A stretch of 64,000 nucleotides of DNA from Diploptera punctata (Eukaryota > Arthropoda > Insecta > Blattodea > Blaberidae). The DNA lies in contig JASPKZ010010273.1 in assembly GCA_030220185.1 (NCBI GenBank), positions 2,787,501 through 2,851,500 on the forward strand, written 5' to 3'. The notes under the pieces were generated by a model. The model ran no database searches. It was not told the origin of the DNA and saw nothing but the letters and a program-made list of their open reading frames with translations. Positions 10,302 to 23,469 of this stretch are shown piece after piece (within the stretch, counting starts at the first letter, position 1; every line of letters begins with the position of its first letter). Made by a program: the position numbers and the translations under genes.

Positions 10302-11385
10302 TCACTTTCGAACCCGGAGGTTCATGACCGCGTGGACATAAGATCTCCATACATCCCTATCCTAAGCATTTTTTCCAATCATCTCCTCTATAATTCACTT
10401 CCCTTAAATGTTATTCTCCCACCTCATTATTGGCCTACCTGCTGGCCGCTTTCCCTATAGTTTTGCTACAAGGAGTTTTCATTCCTTTCTTTCGTTTCCC
10501 ATCGTGCCACATATCTTGCTCATTGTAGTCTCTAGGACTTAATAACAATTATTTTTAAGAACAATTACTGTTCTTATTACATCTGATTTCCCATTAAGAT
10601 CATACAACTCACTGTTATGTAGCCTTCTCTATTTAGTCTCGTGTTTTCGCGTTTCTTTGGTCAAAAAATGTTCCTAAGAATTTTATCCTCAAATACTTGT
10701 AATGCTATCTCCTTCCCTTAAAGTAAGGGATTATGATTTGCACCCATATGACTGGTGGAATAACATTTTTATATATTTAAATGTTTTAAAGAGAAGTTGG
10801 GATAAAAAAAAGTCCCTATAATGCATAATAATATGCACTTCCTGAATTGAGTCTATTTTGCTATTTCTTTCTGCATCTCATTCATTTTTTTGAATAATTG
10901 TTTCTGGGTATTTGAATTCAGTCACTTCTTCAAAATTTCCCTCATTTGTCTTTAGCTGTCTATCTATTTTATAAAATCTATTAAGTAATCAATTGATTTG
11001 GTATTCACTTGATGAAAATCCATTTTAATAAATATAAAATCATATAAAACTTCAAGTTTTATTTATATTTATAAAATGTATTTATAAGTTTGACCATATA
11101 CTCGTATTTAGTTTACTTCCAGCCCCAGAATGTGTATGCTGACTTTAGTATTTTCTCGTTATCGCTTAATAATATTTCCTCATAGCAAATACCAACAGTT
11201 TATTAATACCATTGAGTTGTACGCCTTCTGTTTTCTTTAAGAATTTGACTGCATAATCTAGTATGTAATTGAATAGCAGAGGAGATAGTGCATCACCTTG
11301 CTTTAACCCATTGCGGATTTCAAAAGTAAAATATCTCAAAACGTTTTGCCTACCTGCAGGTGCCCATTTCATTAAAATAATAATT
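10302..11385 (-). pseudogene. LINE L-A copy, reverse transcriptase broken
   Basis: A minus-strand non-LTR retrotransposon fragment. The 5' side (11372-11166) encodes NGLKQGDALSPLLFNYILDY and GVQLNGINKLLVFA, the reverse transcriptase block before the catalytic YADD; the frame then dies and the YADD segment is gone. About 150 bp of AT-rich sequence foreign to L-A lies at about 10940-11095. The 3' half matches 48000-48625 to the terminal hairpin at 10310-10323, whose loop here is TCCG. Confidence 0.85.
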
Positions 11386-11768
11386 TCATAATAACGTTAT
11401 AATTAAGTCAGTTCATTTTTACAGAAAAAAATATTACAAATACATACACTAGTAGATAGCAACATGGATCCTACATGCGATGTGCTTTTGGCCAGTAAAA
11501 AGCATCTGTACTATTAAGGAGAATGAAGTGAAAAATTACAAGCTGTTGCACTTTATTTGATTCTTTAAACATTGAAACCTCAAAGCACTTAGTTGTACTT
11601 GTAGGGTAAAGTTAGATAATTTCGCGATAGCATTTTTTTCGGCATACATTTTTTAATTCCCTAAATAAATTAATATTGGAGAGTTAAATTTTGTGTAAAT
11701 ATAAGTTATAACATTTCTTCTTCCTAAATCCATTAAATAAATTATAATAAAAAATACTATTAGCATTT
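11386..11768. other. Unassigned AT-rich DNA
   Basis: Nothing recognised. Confidence 0.5.
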
Positions 11769-11769
11769 T

Positions 11770-12365
11770 TAGAACCCGTAACTTCATGGCCGCGCGGGCA
11801 TAAACTCTCCATACATCCCTATCCTGAGGTATAATTTACTTCCCTCAAATCATAGTTAATGTTATTCTCCCACCTCATTCTTGGTTTATCAACTGGGCGT
11901 TTTCCTACACGTCTTTCATTCCCCATTCATGCCACATGTCCTGACCATCGCAGTCTACGAGACTTACTGTTCTTATTATATCTGGCTTCCTATAAAGACC
12001 ATGTAGTTCACAGTTATGAAGTCTTCTCCATTCACCTGTCTGTTCATCTCTTTTTGGTCCAAAAATTTTCCTAAGAACTTTATTCTCAAAAACTCGTAAT
12101 CTTCTTTCCTCCCTTAAAGAGTCCATGATTCGCACTCTTATAATATAACTGGTAGAATAATAGTTTTATATATTTTCAGTTTAACGTTTTTTTTTTTTTT
12201 TTTTTTGCAGAGAGTTGGAACGTAATGCATAAACGGTAATGCGTAATAAACACGCATTTCCATAATGGAGCCTATGTTTAATTTCTTTGTACATCTCATT
12301 CCTATTTATGGTTATTGTTCCTAGGTATTTTAATTCAGCCACATCCTCAAAATTTCACTAATTTT
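11770..12365 (-). mobile_element. LINE L-A 3' fragment
   Basis: 3' terminus at the left (agaacccgtaacttcatggc) through the C-terminal region. A 76-codon minus-strand frame at 12135-11905 reads LRVFENKVLRKIFGPKRDEQ and TGEWRRLHNCELHGLYRKPD, as in the best copy at 47.6 kb. A T run near 12187-12207 interrupts it. Confidence 0.85.
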
Positions 12366-12489
12366 TTATTAACTAATATTAAAAATTTAGCAGATAAACC
12401 GACGGTCTGTACAGCTACAGAAATTAGGTTTTTGAGATCAGTTAAGGGTTTTACTAGATTAGATAAATTTAAAAATAGGATATAAGAAA

Positions 12490-12690
12490 ATAATTAAATG
12501 TAATATCATTAGAGGAAAGGAATCATCATTATAGAGATCATTGGATTGAACACACAGAAAGAATGAGCTGTAATCGTATTCTTAGACGAATTCAGGAGAG
12601 ATTTGAGAAGACAACGGAAACATTGGTTTGAGAATTTGTGAAGCAGGAATAGGCTTAAAGGCCTAATCCCTGCTTGAAGAAGAAGAAGAA
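12490..12690 (+). mobile_element. LINE L-B 3' end
   Basis: Plus-strand 3' coding remnant ending in the L-B terminal hairpin at 12651-12664 (aggct-taaa-ggcct) and a (GAA)n tail at 12676-12690. Confidence 0.65.
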
Positions 12691-12774
12691 TAAAAAGATA
12701 AGAAAAGTATAACACGAAATAACTTATCGCGAATATAGACTATAAATGTTTACTCTGTCTTCTTTAAGTCTAGA

Positions 12775-12925
12775 TCAAATATATCATAATGAATTAGTTA
12801 TTTTAAGACCTTTCTCCGAAAGGTAAATAAAAACGTGAAAAAATATACCAACGCCGGCGAGTTTGAACCTACGAACTTCGGAACCAGATGTGAGCATAGT
12901 TCATCGGAACCTATCCAGATGGATA
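12775..12925 (-). repeat. Possible SINE with tRNA-like head
   Basis: The minus strand shows gttccgaagttcgtaggttc and aaactcgccggcg, resembling a decayed box B region; box A is weak. No body homologue elsewhere in the window. Confidence 0.3.
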
Positions 12926-14184
12926 ATTGTTACTAGACGGTACACTTAATGCATTTGCAACATATCGACAATCGTCTATGAGGTTGAAAGGTTAGACATT
13001 TTTTTATAAAGGATCTGAAACGAAGTTTAATCAACTATTAACCTAGCGAAGACAAATTGAGAAGTCATTTAAACTGAAATGAAGTGAAATCGGATTAAGA
13101 AACTGGTTCAGGGATTGCTTTACTTAAATACGTGACCCATTATTCTATTACCTATTGACTAATGATTAAACCATTTCCGCCAGACTTTAATAAAATTGTA
13201 ATCCTAACTCGATTTTATCCTGATGTAAGATAATAGTATTAAAAAACTGAATTACTATTTTTTATTTATTACATTAGTCTATAAAGTAGTAATTACAATA
13301 TTATTTCTGACATGTCGCAGAATGTTTTTCACATAATTCTTGAACCTTCTATATGATCCTCTTTGAAAAGAACCGGTAAAAGATAATACACACCCCGACT
13401 TTCTGTATGTGGTTTTTGAATGCAGCAAGTTTAAAGAAATAGCCAATGGATGATGGATTTGAAATTCCTACTAAATTTTGTATAACGTGACAATGTCTGG
13501 AATGCATGAAAATACATTGTACTCTCAAATGTGAAATACTTTGAAATATGTCTCACATCAATCATGAGAACTTGAGAGATATGTCGGTGTTGCAGACAAT
13601 AGGTTAGAAGTGAAGAGTTGAGTACAGTAGAAGGCTCTTCCTTTCACGATGACATGGGGTGGATAGCAGGGAACTCAAGAATAGAATCTCACTATTTTTA
13701 TTATAGTTTTTTTTCTGGCATTTTCACTTTTCTCAAGTCAAGCAATTATGACTTTTTCGTAAAGCAGATCCTTTTTTTTTATACAAATGTTCTAGATGTG
13801 ATATTGAAGCATCTATAAACACATTAAAAATCAACTTTTATGTGTAGTGTGTAACTAAATTAAAATTAAAATTAGAAATTAATTTTTTTTTTCAAGATTT
13901 ACTTCGTTTAAAGTTTATTTACTTTTTTATACTTATTTATTTTTATTTGTTTTTTCTTTTTTAATTTTCCTTTACAATCAAACATAGGACACACATACAC
14001 ATGCAGATCGAAGATGGAGATTTTTAAAATCACTTACTTCGCCCGGGTCGCCGAAATGGAAGGTAGGAGACGGACAAAGTTTATTGGTGGGACATCATTA
14101 AGCCTTTATTGTTTATTTAGAGCCGAGAAATGGAAAATAGACTATACATCAACTAAATTAACGGATGTAATTATCAATTTCAGA
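12926..14184. other. Unassigned AT-rich DNA
   Basis: No gene or repeat recognised. The 66-codon frame at 13618-13818 lacks any motif. T-rich runs dominate 13860-13975. Confidence 0.5.
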
Positions 14185-14335
14185 CCTACTGAGCGAGTTG
14201 CCTCACGCTGAGGATTATCATCGAGAGTTTAAACTCGGCTGTCGTTTAATCTGACAGGTTTATTGTGGTTTTCCGCAGTCTTTAAGACAAACGTTGGATT
14301 GGAATGTCATTAAAAACCATTTAATGTAATTAAAA
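14185..14335 (+). repeat. Possible SINE remnant
   Basis: tRNA-like order: cgagttgcctcacgctgag, then gagtttaaactcggct as a decayed box B, followed by cagtctttaagacaaacgtt, reminiscent of the S2 core gtaagacaaatgtcagg. Confidence 0.4.
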
Positions 14336-14339
14336 TAAA

Positions 14340-14525
14340 AAATTTAGATCCTTGATTGGAAAGCTGATGGAAGAGGTGGAAGAGGCAAACCTAGAGAACG
14401 TTGGATAGATGGATTGAGGAGAAGTATGAAAGCTAGAGATTTGAGGGAAGAAGATGCTTTAGACAGGAACCTCTGGCGACAAATCACTTTGGGTTGAAGG
14501 GGAAACACTGTATTGTGGAATATTC
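14340..14525 (+). mobile_element. LINE 3' end, L-C-like
   Basis: One frame reads GRGKPRERWIDGLRRSMKAR and LREEDALDRNLWRQITLG, the conserved C-terminus of a LINE reverse transcriptase polyprotein (the usual pattern is GRP..RW..G, then the (R/Q).W segment). Only this end remains. Confidence 0.7.
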
Positions 14526-14651
14526 CTAATAAAAAAAATAAAATCAATGAACTTTTACACAAAACACGTACGTAATAAAATACACAATAATAGAAACAAA
14601 CAATTTAGTTCACTTAATCAATGATTCGGACACGATATGCCCTTAGATGCT

Positions 14652-14684
14652 GAAACACACACACACACACACACATATATATAT
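14652..14684. repeat. (CA)n(TA)n microsatellite
   Basis: acacacac followed by atatatat. Confidence 0.95.
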
Positions 14685-15555
14685 TAAATTGGACCTAAGG
14701 TATTTGGTGAAAAACATTATTTTTGTCTCTTCCATTTTCCCTAGAAGTTTGAACATTGAATTTTGTTACTTTCTATAGTATTCTAGAAATTTTTATTGAG
14801 ATTGAAAATATAAATTTCTATACACAACTCTGTTTACGTGCAATAGTTCAGTAATACGTAAATAAATACATTACACTACCAGCTGATCTGGCTACTGTCA
14901 CTCTCTACTAGATGATGGTTTATAGAGTCACTTGACGCAATCCAAATGTATTTGTTTTCTTAGCCGGATTTTGTTATGCCTCATATCAACTAGCCACATG
15001 AGTCTTAATGGACCCCGTTACGTACTCTATAAACACACCAGCGCTGTTCAATCACTGCTCCGCCTATTTACTTTGTGGCCCGCGAAAAACAAAATTGTAC
15101 TGTTTTAATACATTTTCTTCCTATAAATAAACTATTTTTGATGTGACACTGATTGACTTTTTTTATAATCACTCTTCTTTAACTCCGAAATGTTTCCAAA
15201 AGAAAAAAAAATGGCTTGAGGGCAGAAAAAAGTGGACAGCAGTGCTATATACAAGGACACATATCTGTGGTATAGCCGAGACTCGAACCCTGATTCCTGA
15301 GATGGTATTTTGACACGCTAAAAATGTTGTCACAAACGTGTACATCAGGTTTAACGATAATTTAAATGCGAGGAGTATACAGTTTAAAACTTTAATGAAA
15401 TAACGCCTATGATGTAGCGGATTATTAACCTTATTAGTCTATCATCAATATTATCGACATTTTGATATCGACTGAAGTGATAAATTAATTATCAATAGCC
15501 TACTAATAAAATTCATTGTTTAAAACCGTTGAAGTGGATAGTCATAAAATAAAAT
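14685..15555. other. Unassigned DNA
   Basis: A weak tRNA-like patch on the minus strand at about 15265-15320 (gccgagactcgaaccctgat on +). No gene recognised. Confidence 0.4.
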
Positions 15556-15895
15556 AAAGTTCTCCACACATCCCTATCCTGAGCTAATGTTTTCCAGTCA
15601 TCCTCTGTATACTCCACTTCCCTCAAATCATGTTTAATTTCATTCTCTCACCTCGTTCTTAGTCTACCAACTGGGTGTTTTCCCTCTGGTTTTCCTACAA
15701 GAAGCTCCCATGCCCCTCATTCATTCCCCATTCGTGTCAACACGTCCTGCCCTTCGCTGTCTACGAGACTTAACTTTTCTTCTTATATCTGGTTTCCTAT
15801 AAAATCATGTAGCTTACTGTTATGAAAGTCTTCTCCATTCGCCTGTCTGTTCATCTCTCCTTGGCCCAAAAAAGTTTTCTAAGAACTTTATTTTA
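15556..15895 (-). mobile_element. LINE L-A 3' fragment
   Basis: Minus-strand copy matching tccctatcctgagctaatgt, tctaccaactgggtgttttc and gtctacgagacttaac. The terminal hairpin is missing at the left edge. Confidence 0.85.
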
Positions 15896-17571
15896 CCCAG
15901 TGGAATTCATGTGTGCGTTTGTAGACGACGTAAATTACGAAATTAATTATTAGCTATTAGATTTATGTAAATCGCTTAGCGCTAAATTTTGTCTCTAACT
16001 TATTTATGTCGAATTATAAAAAAATGTGGTATTTGTATTCGAAGTTGTATTGATAATGGTATCATCAACAGACATAAAATATGCAATGTTAGCATTGCTC
16101 TTATATTCCTATTTAGTGAAGTCATTAATAATGTAGGACTATTGGACCTAAAAAGGTTAAGTCTAATTTTTAAATTAATATTCATATTTTATTACCAAAT
16201 ATGTATTTGCCACCTAATTTGCTAAATTAGCTCATTTTCAAAATGTATTGTCTAAATTTTCGAAATTTGTAGTATCAACAACCGACAAAAAATCTAAAAT
16301 TTACATCGATTTTTTTTTTCAAGAATTGAAACACTATTGTACTTTATTACAACTCTTAATAAAATGAAGATGCTATTTTAATGTGTAGGCCTGGACCATT
16401 TATACTGTGAATATAAACGTATTGATTAGAAGTCAAATATGATTAATTTTCTCTGCACTAGGCCTAATCATCATTATCAATTTGCTTTTACGGAATTAGA
16501 TAATTAGTCGGCCAGTTCTTATCTCATTGAGGTCCAGTCAAGTTTCTTCATTGGATATCCTCGTCGTCTTTTCCTATTACAGTTTTTAGAATATTTCGTA
16601 ATCTCTCTTTTGGCACTTTGTTCACGCATTTCAGACTTCATTTTATAATTTTATTAAGACTGGAGTATTTTTCTTTCAATTTTTCTACTACTTCTCTATT
16701 AGTTTTATAGTCCGATCGTATGTAACCGACTATAATTATTGTCGTTAAGACAACCAATAAAATAATTAATTATATTTCTAAACTATCCTTTATACAATCT
16801 AAATAATAAATAAAATTTCACATCCCAAAATTCAATAACCAAGCAATTACTGTAAGTAAATTAACGTCATTAATTCAATATAAAAATAATGTATCCATTT
16901 GTTTTTTTAGCATATGTTCATTTTAAAGTATTGGTGATTCGTATATAGAGTTTAAAACGTATTTTATACCTAGAAAAAATACTAATTAAAATTTACGATT
17001 TTATATATTTTTTCTGGATCGTTTTCTTCTTTTCATCCCTTGTGTTATATGGACAAAATAGCGATAGGCTATTTCGTTTCAGAATATTTTTTGCATCCTT
17101 AATATTTTGAGATGAAGATTTATCTCGCAAAATATGTTCCGAGGTAAGTTATATGGCCAAGAAGAGCACAAAATTTGAACATTGTAATATTATTACAAAA
17201 TATTTTAATGTTGAATTCTCTCTGTTGTGTATCAAATAGTAAACCAATCAGAATGCCTAGATGTTCATAATAATAAATATATTTGTACCATATGAATTGA
17301 TGAAGTATTGTTTACAGATAAATTTAAATTTTAAAAAAATTACAACGCTTGAGCTACAATGCACAGCTTTAATTTAAAACGCAGTAAAATGAGATATTTG
17401 TGTAGCGATGTGATCACCATGTGTTTAACAGAACATTAAATATTAACAGCACTCGCTTGGAAGGAAGAGCTGTACAAAATAAGGGTTGTGATTTGAACAA
17501 TGTTATTATTTATTTATTTTAATTTGTATGTGTATCTGTATGACTATATCCAGGAATATATCTTTGATACC
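15896..17571. other. Unassigned AT-rich DNA, possible LINE remnant
   Basis: Minus strand 16740-16480 contains a short stretch readable as KRRRGYPMKKLDWTS, loosely like a LINE 3' end, but I cannot assign a family. The rest shows no gene. Confidence 0.35.
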
Positions 17572-17840
17572 ACCAGCCTCATGGGCGTTTCTGGCTACAG
17601 TTCATGAGGTCCCGGATTCGATTCCCGGTCTGACCATGGGCATTTTCTCTTAAATAGAATTATTCCTGTGGTTTTCCATGGTCTTTTAGTTCAGGACTCT
17701 TCTGGCGCTTCATTATCATTTATCACCCCAATCTGAGAAATGGATCACAAATTCCGCCAATGCCAGGGGGTAAAGTCAGAAATATCATAAAAGACAACCT
17801 GGTGACATTAAAAAATGCACATATTGGTTAAGAGGGACAG
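17572..17840 (+). mobile_element. SINE S3
   Basis: Head agcctcatgggcgtttctgg (part of the D-arm region lost), box B ggattcgattcccggtctga, and a tail including tctggcgcttcattatcatt and tatcaccccaatctgag, a decayed type II 3' domain. Confidence 0.75.
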
Positions 17841-17904
17841 TTTGCAAAAGTACATAATGAAATGAAGTAAACTGATAGTGGATTCCAACTTGAACAACAC
17901 GTAC

Positions 17905-19185
17905 TTAGTGCTCGCCTTAGAAAAAACCAGTAGTTATGTGTACCGGAGAAACAAATACAGATGACGAATAACCCTATTTATAAATTATTTGTGCAGTGCG
18001 ATGATTGTAGTCAAAACTTGAAATATCGGAATTCACATCTTTCCTAGAAAAATATTGCAAACAACAAGTTTCTCACCAATCAACACTGCTCAATAATTAT
18101 CCATCAACACTGTTTTAATGAGGCAACGGACACATAAAAGAATAAGCTATATAGGAAATACTTCATACGGGTTTCTATTGATGAGAAAACAGATGCTAAG
18201 GGTTGATTTATTACTAATATTGTGATGGGGAAGATAAATCCTGACATCGCCTCGATTTGTTTGTTCTACTGCAAAGAGGTGGAATGTACTAGCACTCAAC
18301 TATTGCGAGATTTGTGAATGATGGATTAAAAGATCTGTGGCCGACTGGAATATAAGAGAAGAAGAAATTAATATGTATTCCGACGCTGAACCATACATGC
18401 TTAATGCTGCAAGTGCTCTTAAAGTGTCTTAGCCCAATATGCTCAATAATGATTCGTGCGTGGCTCAAGGACTACAATCGTGTTGCTCAAGATATAATTA
18501 CACACAAGTGAACATATTAATTTCAGCAACAAAAAAGTTTTGATAAAAACAACAAGTATTATCTTACAAACATCAATTGCTAGAGATACTATTCCCTCTG
18601 GAACCAGTGTTAACAAGGTGAGGGACATGGATAGAAGAAGTTGACTTCTACAGTGACAATCTAGATGTTGTAAAGAGTGTTGTAAATTAATTTGGTCCTA
18701 AAAGTGCTATTTCTGTTTGTGAATCCCAGACTAAATATTATGTCTCCAACATCAACTCCTCCATTGCCTATTTCAGGGGCAACTTCAGCTGACTTCCAGA
18801 AAACATCATAGAAACGTCAGGACTTCCTCTGCTAGATTATATTGTTGTCATAGAGGATGTTATTGAAAACTAAGTGTTGTACGTGGAGAAACTATTGCAA
18901 GTGTATTGAGTAAATTTAAGAAAAAAGTATTGAAGTGAAATCCTACATATTCAACATTTCACAATATGTGCCAAATTCTAAAGGGAGATGATACGATCCA
19001 CCCAAGGACATTTCTTCAGGAAAAAATCCTCTCCCAAAATTTTCTCCATCTGCGTCATGTGTCGTGAAGACAATTGTTCTACATATAGGAACATTTTGAG
19101 CGACAAACGTTTTTTCAATGACCACAGGAAAATATGTATTTGTTCAATGTTCTACAAAATTAAATGTAGCCTCTACACTTACATT
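17905..19185 (+). pseudogene. hAT-like transposase remnant
   Basis: Fragments of a hAT-type transposase run in order through changing frames. They are LEKYCKQQVSHQSTLLNNY (about 18040-18110), SIDEKTDAKG (about 18177) with the first acidic catalytic-type residues, DAEPYMLNAASALKVS (about 18382), and FPLEPVLT and GTWIEEVDFYSDNLD (about 18590-18660). Near 19060-19115 is STYRNILSDKRF, the C-terminal dimerisation segment typical of hAT proteins. Many stops and frameshifts separate them. I recognise the overall order from insect hAT-like (CGGBP1-related) proteins; this family link is from memory. No terminal repeats were found. Confidence 0.75.
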
Positions 19186-19365
19186 GATTGTTCTAAATAA
19201 CAAAACATAAATTGGTTTGAATTAAATATGCGATGTTGCATATTTTCCCACTGTACATATTTTACTGCTTTTCACTACATATTTATGTAAATATTTTTCT
19301 AAGTGACACTAATTAAAAATTCTACCTCATTATCTCCGTTCCTGTTTAATTTCACTCCTGATTAT

Positions 19366-19775
19366 GCCGTTAGATATACTGAGGTTTAGATATGAAAGGT
19401 GTTCACACCAGGTTGGTCTATGCGGATGAAGTGATCTAATAAGATTTAATATATCAAGAAATGCAGAAGTATTTTAAACACTTGCAAGGAAATTGGTTTA
19501 GATGTAATACAGAAGAAAGTAGTGATCGAAATATAGCAGACTATGGAACTTTAACTCTAGGAAATAATTGTTATTAAAAGATGAAAATATTCAAATACCG
19601 TTTTTGAAGAAAGTATCATTAGAAAGGCCGGTGTATGTAGGAGGATAATATTCGGATGATCTTAGGGAACTGATTATCAGTTATGTGAACAGGGTTATGT
19701 TGGCTAAGATCATGGATCAGTGGAGGGCCCAGTGAATGCGGCTTTGAACTATTGCATAAGGCATAGAGTGATTTA
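19366..19775 (+). mobile_element. LINE L-E fragment with reverse transcriptase trace
   Basis: Starts within the reverse transcriptase: ttggtctatgcggatgaagt reads LVYADEV, a decayed YADD. The 3' part (gatgatcttagggaactgat and gttggctaagatcatgg) matches 40985-41150. Stops throughout. It is related to L-A in the MDLREL...A..R...VNAALN end pattern. Confidence 0.7.
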
Positions 19776-20653
19776 GTTATCGGACATTTTGTTATTTAGA
19801 ATCGGTTATGGTTGTTATTATTATTATTATTATATTTATGTATTTTCCTTCACAAATTAATTTTTATTTTTATAATATATTGAGAAAAAATATTTTCCTT
19901 AATCTATGTCTGAAAACAAATGTTCTGTAGTTTATGATACAATACCTAAGGCCGTTACTCAAAGAGCATTTTCGGGATGTAATTAATATTACTATTAATA
20001 ATATTGTTACTAAAGATATTTTAATCGAGTTCTACGTATGAAATCAAAATTATTTTCAGGTATTCAGGTAACTGTGTAAGTTGCAGTTCATAGTAGATTA
20101 ATTTAAACCAGATAAGCTATAAAATATTTTATTATATTTTTAAGAAATACAAAAAATAAGTATATTTAACATACTAATCAATTTAAAATATTTATAAAAT
20201 TTATTTTAATTAAATCAAGTCATGTTGAATTGCGTAATAAGATCTTCAATGCAAATAAAAATTCTAACTAAAATGTAATATCGTATATTGAACTTATAAG
20301 TTAAGTTTTATTGCAAACACTATTGTTGCAAGGAAGAGAGGAGAGGCGATTGTTTAGTAACGAGCAGTACTCGGGTATCGTTGGTCCACGGATTATCAAA
20401 TATATAAGTAGCATCGTGGACATAAAATACCAGTGAACGTATAACAAAATAGTAATCATAAGCATTGTCATTGTTATATATTGTTTATTTATTTACTTAT
20501 TTATGTATTCAACACCTTCATTTTACTCACTTTCACTTTTACTGTCTCCTCCAAAAATTGTCACCCCTAGCAAATGGCACCGTAGGTAGAACCAGTCCTG
20601 GTCATTAAGCTTCACTTTCAGAGCTCTTTTTATATTCACTATACTATTGCAAT
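19776..20653. other. Unassigned AT-rich DNA
   Basis: Contains a short ATT run near 19811-19835. No gene recognised. Confidence 0.5.
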
Positions 20654-20930
20654 GTCGGCCGCGGTGGACTATTGCTTATATTCCTTGCCTCTGGTCCCGA
20701 GGGTCGCGGGTTCAAACCCGGCTGATATCAATGAATTTTTTAGGATGAAAAATCGAAGGAGAAATCCTGCGGGAAGAAATTTAAGCCATGACTTTAAGAT
20801 CTTCAGACTCGTAAAAGAACCGCTAGCCTGAATAAAAAGGCCTTTGTGCAAAATTTACAGACCTTCTTCAGCCTATTAATACCTTAGTTGTCTACTAGAT
20901 GTCTCATTGGATCGGCATGTTGACCGCATA
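20654..20930 (+). mobile_element. SINE S1
   Basis: Complete copy. The head is gtcggccgcggtggactatt, with box B gcgggttcaaacccggctga. The body has ttttttaggatgaaaaatcg, agacctt and ctactagatgtctcattgga. The 3' end (ctcattggatcggcatgttg) aligns with the S1 ends at 40110 and 59950. Confidence 0.8.
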
Positions 20931-22134
20931 TTTCATTACATATCTTGAGAAATAAAAGTAAGTACATTAACTTGGTCTAGTAACTCCTAACAAAGGAAGG
21001 ACCAAGGCCCACATCGGGCTGTTATGCCATTGTAGATAGATGCTATTCCAGTACTTTATGGCACTTATAGCTTGTAAACAATCAATACATAGAAGGTGAT
21101 GTAGTTTTTAATTTATTTCTTCAGACAGTAGTTAGAACGTTGAAGCTAATGAAAAATCGTCTTCATAGATTTGGTTACAAATAATTTTTAACAAAAAACA
21201 GTAATCGGGAGGAGTTGAAAAGGAAGGAAACATGTGATAGATTGGCATCTCAGTCAAATCAATCACAAAGCGGGAGAGAAAAAGGAGGCCCCGGGCACCG
21301 TATTACTGCAATGCGGTGCTGCTGCGCCCTCAGGTCGATCACACTCTTAGCGAAAAGAGTTGTCACACTTGCCAATTCTTACCTTACAACTTCAGTCGCA
21401 CTCCCACAGTGAGAATGAGTTAAGAGACAAACAAACGCACAAGCAAACAAAGAGGAGGAGGAGGTAATATGACGTGACTAATGGCGAAAAATTGTTAAAT
21501 TCAGATTTAAAAATGAGAGAAAAACAATAAGTTTAATTTGTACAATGTAGAGAAGAAAAATGATCAAAATCTTATTTAATAAAAGTACTTACTTTGCAAG
21601 AGCCGGAAATAACTATCAGTAACGGTCATTTTCAGATTTGGATTTCATCCAAATGCAAAACCCTACTTCTAGGGCTATAGATAAGTGATTTCAAATAAAG
21701 AGATACATTAGCACTTAACAAATTGAAAAAATGTGTAATATTTGGAAAAGAGAAAGAGAGAGAGAAAATACCAGGAAACAGGAAAAAATTAACATATTTC
21801 TATGGGCGCACAACTAGATGTCGCGGCACTTTTGTGGTTATCCAGAAGGAAGTATACTCTCAAAGCAGATAGACATCTGCCTCACAGATAAGTGAAAAAT
21901 ATAATTTTTTTACTACTTAATGGAATTTATTTACTTCTTAAAAAAGGAAATACATTTGCATTTACATTGCGTAAGAGTCTGCTTGATCATAAGTTCTTTT
22001 TTTTTCATGAATAAAAAATAAAAATGAACATAAGAATATAGAAACAATCAATCAATAAGTGAAAAATAGTGATTATAGTGATTCTCATTTTTAATATTGA
22101 TACACTTAGAGAAATATTTATACGTTAGACTTTA
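20931..22134. other. Unassigned DNA
   Basis: No gene recognised. A 65-codon frame at 21215-21412 covers a locally GC-richer patch with no motif. Confidence 0.45.
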
Positions 22135-22848
22135 TATAGGATATAACTAAAAGAAGAATATGAAAAATGGGGACTTTATATAGACATTGAGAAAACTAAA
22201 TATCTGTGTATAGGGGAAGAAATGGAAAATATAAATTTCAACAACGGAGAAGAACTAAAACCTAGTATTGAATGCATTTACTTAGGAACAAAATTAGACC
22301 ATTCAGGCGATAACACAGTGCAAATTAAAAATAGAATCGCTCAAACAAAATAAGCAATAAATGCTTTAAACTCTGTTTGGTGGACCACAAATATTAAAAA
22401 AAAATAGAAAATTACAAATATATCAAACCATAATTCAGAGCATTTTAACATATGGTGCTGAAGTCTGGCAAATTCCTGCCAGGGAAACAAAAAAAAAATT
22501 ATGTACAGAAATGGATGATTTAAGAAGATCAGCTGGAAAATCTAGAATGGATAGGATACGAAATAAAGAAATAAGGGAAATTATGGGTGTAGAAGAGGAG
22601 CAGGACATTATAGAAAAGAAAAGATTACAGTGGTATGGCCATGTCAAAATAATTGCCAGAGCAAAGATTGCCTAAAATTGTTATGGAATGGATCCCAATG
22701 AAAAGGAGGAAGAGAGAAAGACCGAAGAAAACTAGGATAGAAGGGGTACAAGCAGCTATGAATATCAGAGGATTGGAGGAAGATCAGTGGATGGACAGAG
22801 AGGAATGGCGTTTGGTTTCCGGAAGACGGCTGCAGCTGCCATGATACC
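22135..22848 (+). pseudogene. LINE L-C reverse transcriptase C-terminus
   Basis: The plus strand encodes, with frameshifts and stops, the post-YADD part of a LINE polyprotein. Recognisable pieces are YEKWGLYIDIEKTKYLCIGE, IECIYLGTKLDHSG, ILTYGAEVW and KRLQWYGHVK (the usual thumb and C-terminal pattern LG..L...G, Y..E.W, W.GHV.R). It ends in ERPKKTRIEGVQAAMN and the basic end RGLEEDQWMDREEWR. The 3' terminus is followed by an (ATG)n tail. Confidence 0.8.
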
Positions 22849-22876
22849 GGATGATGATGATGATGATGATGATGAT
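22849..22876 (+). repeat. (ATG)n LINE tail
   Basis: Nine gat/atg units directly after the L-C 3' terminus (ccggatgatgatg). Confidence 0.85.
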
Positions 22877-23469
22877 ATATTTTATTCTATATCAACATTT
22901 ATTTTGATTTTTTGGACATTCAGAAGTTTATTTTTTTTTTAATTCTCCCTGATATAAACTTTTAAAATAAATAATTTTATTCCTTACACTATAAACAACT
23001 ATAATAACTCTTATTACATTTATACTAAATACAAAAGAGATCTATATTTAAAATGTCATCTATTTTTAAATAAATTCTTATCAAATTAATAGAAATTAAA
23101 TCAAGTTATATATATATATATAATAATCTGTTTTGTCTCCTATTCTAGGCTAATTGGTTTTTAACGATAGTAAAACAAATCTCCGTGATGGTACGAAGAC
23201 ATTAACAGATCTGTTATTCAACTATGCAATTTGCACGTTTTTCGAAATTTCAAGAGTTTTATTTACTCTAAACCAATACTAGTAATCTAAAGTTAAGTAC
23301 TTTTATGTAAAATTGATTCTAATTAAGTACTGCTACAAGATCATTCACTTAAATATGAAGTTTAATATAACAGTAAATTTTAAGATGTTCTTAAAGGAAT
23401 AAAGTATTATAATGAACTTTAAATTTTAGATATAAAAATATTGCTGAATTTTAATTGTCACTGCTACTA
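22877..23469. other. Unassigned AT-rich DNA
   Basis: Includes a small (TA)n run at about 23107-23122; nothing else recognised. Confidence 0.5.
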
